The notes under the pieces are model-generated. The model did not search any database and was not told where the DNA came from. It was given only the letters and a program-made list of their open reading frames with translations. A program made the translations under genes and the position numbers. Positions 35,301 through 52,300 of a stretch of 64,000 bases of DNA are shown in pieces; position 1 is the first letter of the stretch; every line of letters begins with the position of its first letter. The stretch is from assembly GCA_963969365.1 (NCBI GenBank), contig OZ017750.1, positions 3,100,001 through 3,164,000 on the forward strand. Direction: 5' to 3'. The DNA comes from Asterochloris sp. CNOR1. Lineage: Eukaryota > Chlorophyta > Trebouxiophyceae > Trebouxiales > Trebouxiaceae.

Positions 35301-36083
35301 CAGGCAGCAGATGTTTGGGCCTTTGGTGTGCTCCTCTGGTAAGCGTGCAGCTGCATGCGGCTGCTGCATGGACATGTACTGCTGCATCCTGCCTGGCCAG
35401 GCCCCGTGCATTGAAACAGTTGCTCCAAGTGGTGTGTGCCTGCTGCAGGGAGATGCTGCATGGCAAAAGAGCTTGGGCGGGGCTTCCAGGCCTCACCGTT
35501 CTGTACAACATCACAATTTTGAAGCAGCTGTTGCGGTTCCCACCCTGCACACCACCTGAACTCGAGGTTAGGACTGCAGGGGCATGCTCTGGATCCTGGG
35601 ATGGGAGGGTGCCATTGCTACCCTGTGACTCAACATCCGCCTTGTCCTTTTGAGGAGTCTCTGGCTGACCAGCCAGAGCATGCTGCAGCGCTGCCATTGT
35701 TACGTCATGCAGTTCATCCACTTCTTTGCGGCGCTTCTCGCTGGTTCGACGTAGCTGCCCTGGCGCGGTGTCAGTCCACCTTAGCTTGAACCCCCTCGTG
35801 GCATATCTGCCAAATACACATCATGCACTTCACCCACTTCTTGAGGCTCATTTCACTAAGTTGCCATACCATGGTGCCAACGCAGCCCCGCAATGCATTC
35901 CATGGGCTCCCTTGTTTGAGGCTCACACCCAGTTCAGTGATGCTCTGTGCAAGCCCTCGACTGCCCTGCCTGCAGGCGCTGGCATCAAGCTGCATGCAAT
36001 TTGATGCTCGATTGAGGCCCACCTTTCCAGCCATCTCACACAGAATTGAGGCAATGATTGCACTGTCAGCAGCCTCAGTATGA
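29364..36083 (+). CDS. Lipid-anchored GAF-PAS-pseudokinase (TKL-like)
   Basis: Eighteen exons: 29364-29447, 29520-29640, 29759-29979, 30457-30531, 30597-30781, 31222-31429, 31729-31873, 32291-32462, 32634-33078, 33338-33469, 33725-33817, 33938-33952, 34326-34503, 34807-34862, 34993-35100, 35304-35338, 35449-35566, 35976-36083. They give 832 residues in phase. The start MGCAHS fits N-myristoylation with palmitoylation at Cys3. A GAF domain follows (NHIFNMPVGGVTLVD to GAPLVAHNGARLGALCLLD), then a PAS domain (DEGVMLVDSGDAHWPIVYAN to TFFFVSVSP) without a LOV cysteine motif. The kinase fold is recognisable by VMEHMDMGSL, CAAPELLM and ADVWAFGVLLWEM. However, the Lys of VAVK is Arg (CAVRVL), HRD is HGN, and DFG is NIG. 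The 15-bp exon 33938-33952 lacks a GT donor and is the weakest piece. Confidence 0.88.
34067..34350 (+). repeat. Three diverged copies of a kinase exon start
   Basis: The start of the exon at 34326 (GGAGCACATGGACATGGGCT) has diverged copies at about 34072-34093 and 34244-34263. Each is preceded by an AG dinucleotide. Only the third keeps phase with the rest of the protein. Confidence 0.7.
35707..35945 (+). repeat. Tandem intronic duplication, period about 116 bp
   Basis: ATGCAGTTCATCCACTTCTT at 35707 recurs as ATGCACTTCACCCACTTCTT at 35823. Similarity continues for about 60 bp, and a shorter echo begins near 35890. It lies in the last intron of the pseudokinase gene. Confidence 0.7.
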
Positions 36084-36282
36084 AGTGCGCAACGAGATGT
36101 GCGTCGCCCGCAATGCTGTGCAGCCTGCACAGTCACTGTACACAAGTGTTGTAGGATTGTTTTTCTTGAAGTATAACGTCGCTCTTTGCGGAGAGACTTG
36201 CAGCCTGGGCCCCCCTTCATGTTATCACTACTCAGCGGCTTAAAGCTGGCCGACAGCTGGGCACATCTGCTTTTCAGAACAC

Positions 36283-39046
<2,764 letters not shown>

Positions 39047-40035
39047 CCATTTGGTGAAGCCTGGTAGCAGCTACATCATTGCGGCGTGTCCAGGACTTCA
39101 CACAGTGACATTCCCAAACACCTTCATCAGTGCATGCTATTACCTCCCACATGAACTTTTGAAACTTTGAGGGCCTGGGCAGAGTCTGTCTGCTGCTGCA
39201 TGTGGTGTGGGCTGAGGTCATGGGACTTGTCCCATGCAAAACCATGCAAAACACTGTCAGCGGCAGATGGCAAGGGCTGATGTTATAGTGCTAACTAGGA
39301 GGGAGTCACGTCAAGCGTCACACAGCCAGTGCAGAATTTTGTGTGTCAGTTGCTGGGGAACCGCAACTGCACCAAGGGCTGCTGCCACCCTGCTGGTCCA
39401 CAAACCATCCGCAACAAGCAATAAGTGCAGTGGAGGGATGGGAACAGCTAGAGGTGGACCAAACTTTGTGATTTTGGTGGCACTGTCCACGGCATGGCTA
39501 CACTGCCAAGGCACAGGCAGAGGCTCACCACATGTAGGCTGGGCAGCAGTAGATGCCAACTGACAATGCTGAACTGGTTCCTGATCTGCCAAGTAAACAT
39601 CTTGTTGTATGCTGTGTGACAAGGCATACCTGATGCCCCTGAAGCAGCCCGAGCATTGAGAACATGTTGACACACGCCTGCACAGCAGACCATCCTCCCT
39701 GGTCCACATCCTAGAGCTAGGCCTGAGAGACTGGTGTGTATACGCATATGTGAAGCTCCTATGTTTGCTGCAGCCTGATGGCGCAGCCTGAGGCCTGCAT
39801 CATGAAGCTCCATCTTCACTTCAAATCCAAACAGCAATAGTGACATTCGTTTTATGACCATTGAGTTGCACTGCCTAAAGCTCACAGCCGCTTGATTCAA
39901 AGCGCAAAAGCTTCATGATTGCTATGGGGCCAGCCAAGCATGGCATACATTCACCAGGAGGCTGGGAGGGCTGAGGGACTGAACTGCAAGATGTACTGTA
40001 GCCACGTGGAGTCCAGAGGGCTATCACGGCTGCCC
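39047..40035. other. Convergent intergenic region
   Basis: Almost 1 kb between two convergent stops. ORFs of 100-150 codons on the minus strand (39311-39900) have no protein character I can support. It should contain both 3' UTRs. Confidence 0.4.
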
Positions 40036-44634
<4,599 letters not shown>

Positions 44635-47334
44635 TTAGGTCATTGATCTTTCTACATCGATGCCAATGCCAATGATGCAGATGTAGGGAAGATGTGGCTC
44701 GTCTGAACTTGCCTTGGTCATTCCGCTGGGTGTTGGCATCACCTCTGGGCCAGCAGCCCCTTTCAGATGCTGCTGTCTCGGAGGGAGCTGCGCTGCACTT
44801 GTTGCCAATGATGCTTTTGCTGTTGTTTGCAGCCAGCTGGTCGCCCAGCACAGCAGCACCGTTGTCTCTGCGGGGAAGCGACCGGCATCTTGTCTGTGCT
44901 CTGCAGCACCTCTGCCAGCACAACACAACTTGGCACAGCCCAGGGAGTGCTCTTGCGTTGTGCATGCCAGCATACTGCTGTTGTTCTATACAAGGGGAAC
45001 TATTCTGTTCAGTCAACTTTATGAGAGCCTGCAGCAGTGGTGTGTGGCAGAGACAGGGTTGTGAAGCAAACAATCCAATGCTGGTGCAGCACTAGCCAGG
45101 CTCAAATTTGGCAGATGCTTTGCCTGCAGGAACGCTAAGTTGTACTACGTAGGATTGTGAGGCCAAATGCAAGTCTTCACTCCTGCTGCAGACCTTAGCT
45201 CAGTGGCCCCACGCTGTCCCTGTTTGATGCTGCAGGTGCAATTAGGTTTGATGGCATGCACCTCACATTTACATGACATAACGTCCAGACATTCATCAGC
45301 AGATCGTGAAGACAGGGGAAGCGCTAAGCAGCCAGAGGGGCACTCGACAATATGGACTGGGCATGTCAGCTGGTGAGTGACAACAAATCTGCAATACGCT
45401 GATAGCCATGCTAGCTGCATCAGGACCTCATCTTCTGGTTGCCTGCCGTCAACATATGCTGCAGGTGCAGAAGGATGCATGCACCAAGATCATGAAACTG
45501 TTGCACATTCAAACCTGGCAGATAGCTTCTGCGTGAATGGTGAGCTCAATCGACGCCACAGAGCTGAGAACAGGGTGACTGGCTGGCAAAACCTTTCGGA
45601 GGTATGAAGAATCCCCAAACTGATATATGAAACATCAGGAGCTGCGGGCTTCTCAGGTGGTCATCTACACTGATCACAGGAGGAGAGGGCTGCGACCATG
45701 CATTCCAGCACAGGCTTGTGAGTGTGCTGGGCAGCAGGTTGGGTCGGCTCTGAGTTTCACATGGAGCCCAGCCAAGAGCACTGAAAGCGGTCTGTGTTGA
45801 CATGATGTCTTGATACTCCCAGCACTTGCAGGTCAGGCTGGTCAGGGCCGTCAGGCACAGTGGGAGGGCCTCTGAGATGTACAGTGCCTGCAGCTGGGGG
45901 CATTGCTGCTTCACGAGGGACCAGTGGCAAGGCTGACAGAATAGCAAGGTGCCCCTTCAGCAGCTGAGAGAATAAAGTCTGGGGGCCACAATGTAGCAGT
46001 GGCTGAACTGCGGCAAGGTTGACCACGAGCACCACTGGGGCTGAAACAGCATCAAAGGGGCCCAGAGGGGTGCACCCAGTCCTAAAGGGGTTCAATGGGG
46101 GTCAAGCAGTGCATGGCAGTCACCTTGCCCTCTTGTCCCTCCAGAAGTATACTGTCAAGAGCTTCCCCTGTGGAGGAGTTCCACACGCTTCACCCTGTGA
46201 CGTCCGGTTCAACGCACTCCATTGGACATGGATGCCTTCAGCAATGTAGAAGGCTGCAAGATCAGGTCTGCTGCTTACTTGATGCAAGACTACATTGCAC
46301 ATCACCTGACAGTGCAGCTGTGAGCAGAGTGCAGCCCTGATTGCAGACAGCTGAGAGTAATGCCTCTCGCCTCCAATCATGCCAATGCTGAGCTGCAGCC
46401 ATGCTCTGCTGGTGGAGGCAGGGCTCGGACCGCCCTGGCAGCAGCACTTGACCAGCCTGCATCTTGCTTCAGTGGGTTGGCCACTACTGCATCCTTGATG
46501 TCAGGTCTTTTAAAGGGCGGGCTGTCCAGCTTGCACACATTTCGTGCATATGGAACACCTTGTCATGCCAATCCCATTGCGCCAGAATGCCCTCGAGCGC
46601 AGCAGCACCTCGTTCCGCATCAGGTCCAGGAGGCCCGGCACCCCCTGCAGCATAGACTGTGCACCACGTTGACCCTGCGCTTGATGTCACGGGCACAGCA
46701 ACACAAAAACAATGCTCTGTGCACATGGCCAGGTCTCATGCACGCCAAGACAGGGGAGTGAACAGGCTGCCCACGACTGCACTTCCCAGCTCCAGCAATA
46801 CTGCTTACTTTCGGCTCCAGACCATGGGGCTTGCCCTGACCAAGGTGGCCTGTGCCCTGCAGGCAGGACACTTAAAGTGCCTCACAACTGTGCAGAATCA
46901 GACAGCCTTCATGTGAGACCAGGCCCAGGGCAGCCCAGCATCAGATGCCAATTTGGCAGGTGGAGGAGGTGCCTGCCGGATTCCCCAGCCATCATACCAG
47001 CATGTCTGGGACTGATGGGGTGCACGCCTCATAGCCTCAGCCGAAAGCTGCATTGAGCTTGGCTGGGGCCAATGAACAGAAGAGATTTGTATCATCAGCA
47101 TGCTATGCACCATGCTGGAGTCAGCTTGTAACCAGCCTCTTCATGCTGGCACCAAGTCACAGGCCCACTTGTGGTGTCATGAACATCCATCAGCCCAGAT
47201 TTGGGGGAGTCCAGATTTTGGGGAGTTTAGATGTTGGGAAGTAAAAATTGCAAGAGGAAAAGAGGGAACAGAGAGAAATGGATTTAAAGTCCGGGGGCCA
47301 CAATGAACGGGCATGGGACTGACAATTCATGTAA
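44635..47334. other. Gene-poor stretch with LRR-like and LINE-like remnants
   Basis: About 2.7 kb without a confident gene. The minus strand at about 45640-45990 encodes CPQLQALYISEALPLCLTAL and then LQVLGVS in another frame. This spacing resembles leucine-rich repeats, as a decayed or unmodelled gene. The 5' flank of aspS must lie at its left end. A 20-bp block in the 3' region of the neighbouring LINE also occurs at 45975. Confidence 0.4.
45640..45990 (-). pseudogene. Possible LRR gene fragment
   Basis: Leu-rich segments with roughly LRR spacing appear in two minus-strand frames that would need an intron or frameshift to join. No start, stop or conserved flank can be set. It could equally be a chance Leu-rich reading. 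Confidence 0.25.
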
Positions 47335-49212
47335 TCATGGCAAAAGCAGCACTGATTGATGCATAAGCAGCGCTGCACGCACACACTTAGCAAGCAAAAT
47401 TGGGGGATGGTCATCAAAGAGGTCTGTCAAAGTCTGTCCTGGCGTCTTGAATAGGTGGCTGTGGGCGTTGCGCAGGTCATCGAGCTGGGGACAGTGCAGC
47501 AAGATGTGTTGCTCGTCTTCTATGGCGGTTGCTGATGTGCAGAGGCGGCAGGTCCTCTCGTGTCTGGCTTCTGATGTGTAGCGGCCTGTCTCAACTCTCA
47601 GCCTGTGGCTGCTGCAGCGGATGTGGGCCATTGATTTGCGCAGTCTGTAGCCTCTGATCTGCTGGATGTAAGGTTGCGTGGTGTACGCTGCGCTGAAGCC
47701 GCGCATCTGCTTGTACGTTGCCACGGTGCTGTCTGAGTTCTCCGCAAAGAGCCGCTCATGGCGCTCTGTGCTGGGGGCGCTGGCAGGCCTCCCTCGGGCC
47801 TGCAAGGCAGCAAATCCAGCAGGGGTACGCAGGAGCCTAAGGTTTTCCACATTGGGTGTGCCGTCAAACATCGCCCAGAACAGTGGGTTGTCAGATGCAG
47901 TGCGAGTGACATTGCAGATGCGCAGCCTGAACTTGTCAACTTGTTTTTGCCAATGCACAGCAAGCGGGTGTCTGCCAAACTCAGCCAGGGCAATCAAGTG
48001 GTGCGTGGTGCGTTTCACTCCCAGCAGGCCACGTAAGAACTGGAGGTGGACGCCTTCCAGCACTTTGGTGACTGTGCTGCTGGCATCATGGTGCCAGAAC
48101 CACACCTCACAGCCATAGCTGAGGATGGGCAGCACCAATGCATTGAACAAGTTGCACATGCGCTGGGGGTGCACATAGCCAAGCTGGAAGCATCTGCGGC
48201 GCATGGCATGCATGGCTTTGCATGCAGAAGCTGCAAGACTCCCCAGAGCAAGGCGGAAGTCCCGTTGCATGGCATGGAACCACAGGCCCAGATATTTGAA
48301 GCTGTCCTTGCGGGTGAGCACTCTCCCGCCGTATGTGAAATCCCGGCAGGGGGTGTGCCGCAGCTCAAAGACCAGCACCTCAGTCTTTTCCAGGTTCACT
48401 GTGAGGCGCCTCTTCTTGCTAAAGACCTGCAATGCATCAAGCATGTTCTGTAGCCCCTCTGCTCTGGTGCTTAGTATGGCAAGGTCGTCTGCGTAGAGCA
48501 GCAGCGGCACAGGCTTTTGCATCTTGCACTCGCGGCCCGCAGCTGTGAACCAGTAATCGGCAAGGCTTGGGGCGCCATTGCCTGGCACAGCTTTCAGGAC
48601 CTTGTGCAAGCAGTCAAGCAGCAGCCCGAACAGCAGGGGGCTGAGGGGACTCCCCTGCTGTACCCCCTGAAAGCACCTGAAAGCCCCAGAGGTGCCCTGT
48701 GCAGTTCTCACTGCAGCAGAGTCAACACCATAGAGGCTCTGCAGACACTTCAGGAACTGCCCCCGCACTCCAATGTTGGCCAGGACAGCCCAAAGCACTT
48801 CCCTGTCCACTGTGTCAAACGCTTTCGCAAAATCCACAAAGCAGCAGTACAATTTCTTCCCCTGTGACAGGCATTTCTTGACTATGTAATTCAAGATACT
48901 CAGTTGATCTGATGTGCCGCGATTGGCCCGGAAGCCCGCTTGCGTGGGCGCCCTGAGATTGTTCCTCTCAGTCCAGTCTGCCAGTCTGCGCGTGAGCACA
49001 GAGGCGAATAGCTTGGCCAGAACCGGGATGACTGTGATGGGGCGGTAGTTATTGAGGTCTGCCTTGTCTCCCTTTTTGTGAGGAACATAGGTTACGCAAA
49101 CCACCGTCCTGGGCGCACTGATTGCCAACTGCAGAGGTGCCTGTGGCATGTTCTTGCCCAAAAGCTGTAGATAGGGACACAGGAGCATCAGCAGACGTGC
49201 TTGTAGCATCAT
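47130..49212 (-). mobile_element. 5'-truncated LINE-type retrotransposon
   Basis: The element is read on the minus strand. Its ORF (49212-47335) begins close to the reverse transcriptase domain, with no apurinic endonuclease domain visible upstream, so it is 5' truncated, as is usual for LINE insertions. The sequence beyond the stop (to about 47130) is purine-biased on the plus strand with short GGGAGT/GATTTTGGGG-like repeats and may be the 3' UTR. I could not define target-site duplications. It sits just upstream of, and divergent from, the coiled-coil gene. Confidence 0.85.
47335..49212 (-). CDS. LINE reverse transcriptase (uninterrupted ORF)
   Basis: One uninterrupted reading frame of 625 codons, in contrast to the short exons around it. 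RT motifs are in order: KKGDKADLNNYRPITVIPVL, FRANRGTSDQLSILNYIV, motif A FVDFAKAFDTVDREVL, motif B GVQQGSPLSPLLFGLLLDCL, and the catalytic YADDLAIL. After a thumb/linker region the C-terminus has CRLCTSATAIEDEQHILLHC, the zinc-binding zf-RVT module typical of plant and algal LINEs. The intact frame suggests a fairly recent insertion. Without the endonuclease it should not be autonomous. Confidence 0.93.
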   Translation of the reverse strand: MMLQARLLMLLCPYLQLLGKNMPQAPLQLAISAPRTVVCVTYVPHKKGDKADLNNYRPITVIPVLAKLFASVLTRRLADWTERNNLRAPTQAGFRANRGTSDQLSILNYIVKKCLSQGKKLYCCFVDFAKAFDTVDREVLWAVLANIGVRGQFLKCLQSLYGVDSAAVRTAQGTSGAFRCFQGVQQGSPLSPLLFGLLLDCLHKVLKAVPGNGAPSLADYWFTAAGRECKMQKPVPLLLYADDLAILSTRAEGLQNMLDALQVFSKKRRLTVNLEKTEVLVFELRHTPCRDFTYGGRVLTRKDSFKYLGLWFHAMQRDFRLALGSLAASACKAMHAMRRRCFQLGYVHPQRMCNLFNALVLPILSYGCEVWFWHHDASSTVTKVLEGVHLQFLRGLLGVKRTTHHLIALAEFGRHPLAVHWQKQVDKFRLRICNVTRTASDNPLFWAMFDGTPNVENLRLLRTPAGFAALQARGRPASAPSTERHERLFAENSDSTVATYKQMRGFSAAYTTQPYIQQIRGYRLRKSMAHIRCSSHRLRVETGRYTSEARHERTCRLCTSATAIEDEQHILLHCPQLDDLRNAHSHLFKTPGQTLTDLFDDHPPILLAKCVRAALLMHQSVLLLP

Positions 49213-49318
49213 TTGAGGATACAGGCATTGGACATATCAATGCAATCACCCAAGCCACCTTTAAGAGGAACAAGACCTGGAAGCTCTCCGCGGCGACCTC
49301 ACTCAGGGAAAGATCAGT

Positions 49319-52300
49319 ATGGCCTGGATGAGGCAGCAGCAGCAGCAGCCCTGCAGAACCATCAGCACAGGCAGGGTAGGGCCACTCAGGTGCGCCGATC
49401 TCTGCTTGCAGACACCCTTGGAATGCATCTCAGGTGTCCAGCTGCCCTCCAAGCTGAAGCCTGTATATATGATGGACTGGCCAGGTTCCAAGACTCAACT
49501 TGAGGCCAGTCGGCACGCCTCCCTCCCCGCCTGGCACTGCTGGTGCTCTGCTGGGCACCCTGCGCCAAGAGAGCAGCGACTGGAGCCAGAGACTGCAGCA
49601 GCTGCAGGCGCCCACACAGCAGCAGACAGGCAGGGGCCTCATCGCAGCTGAGCGCCCGTCCTATGATGCGCAGCAGGCAGCACAGCGGCTCCTGGAGGAT
49701 TCTGCGCGGGACTATGGCCCTGATCTGCCTCTAAAAGCAGGCGCCGGCCTGCGGGCGGCGCCGGCCAAGCAGCGGCTGGTGGGATATGGCACAATGCTGC
49801 CCCACGACCTGCAAGCCCTGCTGCCTGAGGCTGCAGGGCAAGATGCTGGGCAGGGTGCGGAGCTGGGTGCTGGAGCCAGCCCCCGCAATGTGGATGGGCG
49901 CAGGGTGCAGGTGAGCTGGCGTGACCTGGTCTGATATCAAATCTGCTTTTTTGAACAAAGTTTGCTGAAACGCCCAGTGGGTTGAGGACCTGTCAATCAA
50001 GTCAAGCGCAGCAGACACTTGAGGGCTTGGGAGCTGTCCGAAATCGCTGAGCCGAGCAACGACTTCCCAGGGGCCCAGTGGCTAGGTGCCTGTCCAGTCC
50101 TGCTGGGCAAAGCAGAGACTCACCAGGGCCCATGCGCTGACTCCGTGATGCACAGCAATCAGGCTGGTGCACACTGGGACTGGCTGAGCTGTCCGCGCAG
50201 CCAGACATGCGATACCAGGCCTGCAGTTCAGCCCCTTGTGAGGAGTTGTGTCAACATTGTCAGAGCAGCAGGTGCCGCCACCAGCCGAATTTTGCTTATC
50301 TCGACCCCCCTTTATCTAGTTGCTCTGCACGCACTCCCTGACAACTCAGGTCGCTGTCTGGGGCCACGTGTGTAAGGCCTGCTCTTGATAGCCCTGGTTT
50401 GCGGAAAACAGTCAGCCATTTGTGGCGTGCCAGCACACAATTGCGCCTGCAGGGCTCCAGGCAGGCGCCAGGGCAGGCCCTGCTGGCTTCCCATCTGCTA
50501 GTCAGCTGATGCCTCTCCCTCTGCCTCAAACCCCTCTCACTTGCTTCAGCCTCTCGTGCTGCAGCTGCTCTACAAACGCTTAGGCCCAGCTCCCCCTGAT
50601 GCTGCCATCTGAGCAGCAAAGCATGGTGTGCACACGCCACTGTCGTGCAGGGCCATGTGCAACTGCTGGGGCAGCTGAGGGGTTCTCAATCCGCTGCTGC
50701 TCCCTCTTCGTTCGCTTTCACCCTCGCTCACTTCACCTGCGCCAGCAAGGCCAGCTGCATGCGCTGTGGTCCACCTTCCCTGGCGGTTGTCATCTCAGCA
50801 GCTAAGCGTGTGCGGACATACTGTCATTGCTGCAGGGCCTGATGAAGGCACTGGGGCAGGCACTGCTGCGGGTGCAGGAGCTGGAGGCAGAGACCTCCGA
50901 CCAGGGGGCCGAGCTGGCAGAGCTGCGTGACTACCAGGCCAAGGCGGAGGCCACTGCCCAGACAGCCTTTGGACAGCAAATGGATTCGCTCAAGCAGGTA
51001 AGCCTCCCCTTCATGGGGGGGGCCACCTGCTGTATCCACTTTGATCAGCAGATGGACCTGCTCATCCTGAGCGCTGTGGGGCCAGTCATGTGCAGACACC
51101 TTTGGACTGGCAGACAAATGCTCAGGCAGACTGGACCCGCCCAGCCTTGATGCTGTCGCGCCATCTCTGGTATTGCCAACAGATCACCTGCCTTCAGGTG
51201 TCAGCCTTGTCGGGACATCTGCAGTCCTGCCCCGCTGCTGACCAGGCAGGCTGCAAGTAAGCAGCAGCCCTCTGCTTGTCCGCCCGTCAGCCCCTGCAGC
51301 AGGAGTCTCAGCTCCAGCACGTGCAGACGCAGGCAGGCAGCCACTGCTCTCCCCTGCTTGCAACCCTGCAGGCAGTTGCAGGAGTCTCAGCTGTCCCTAG
51401 TTTCAGCGCTGACAGGTAGGCATTAGATTGACACCTGTCTGCCCGCCCTGCAGACAATCACCCCACAGGACCCTGGCTGAAGTACATGCCACATTCTGCG
51501 TCGCCATGACATCAAGCAAGCCGTTCGGCTGCAGCACGTGAGGCAGCCACCGGCAGGAATGGCATGGCGTCTACTGATACCTACCTGGCCAACCTGCAGA
51601 CCATCGCACAGCAGGAGTCCCAGCTGCAGTACATGCGCCACTCTGCGCGGAGCCGCGACAGCGAGATAGAGGCCCTCACCGCGCGGTGGCGCGAGTTCCA
51701 GGACATGCAGGAGCGCTGGACGTCCTACGAGCGGGAGAGGGTGGGGGAACGGGATGCCCTGCGCAAGCGTGGGGAGCAGCTGGAGGCTCTCAAGAACAAG
51801 GTAGGTGGCTGGAGGGTGGGGCTGGGTGGGCTGGCTGCGCTGTGCAACCTTGAGCTGAAGGCTCATGACAAGCACTATGTGCGGCAGGCATTGACCTGCA
51901 CGAACGGGTGGGGCATGCTGCGCAAGCGGGGAGCAGCTGGAGGCACTGAAGGTCAAATTGACCAGTTGGCCAGCTGCAGCTCATGGGGAACCTGGGGGAG
52001 GCGACGCGGCCTTGCCAAGAAAGGGAGCAGAGGGAAGCGCCTAAGTACAAGACGGATGCTGCAGTGTCTGGCTGAAGGCTGCTCCTGACAGCGCTGCCCC
52101 TAGTTAGTCATCCTGTCAAGACAGTTACCCCTGCCTGCAGGTGGCCACCTACGAGAGGCAGCTGGATCAGCAGCAGCATACCACCATCCGACAGCTGCAG
52201 GACCAGCAGGGGGCCTTCCAGCGGGAGATGCTGGTGGCCTCCCAGCTGCGCCTGGACCTGGCCGACCGTGACCGCCAGATCAACATGCTGCGCCAGATGC

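Noticed and set aside
47335-49212. Reverse transcriptase of a group II intron or retron
   Set aside because: There is no maturase domain and no intron RNA structure. The C-terminal zinc module and motif spacing are those of LINEs.
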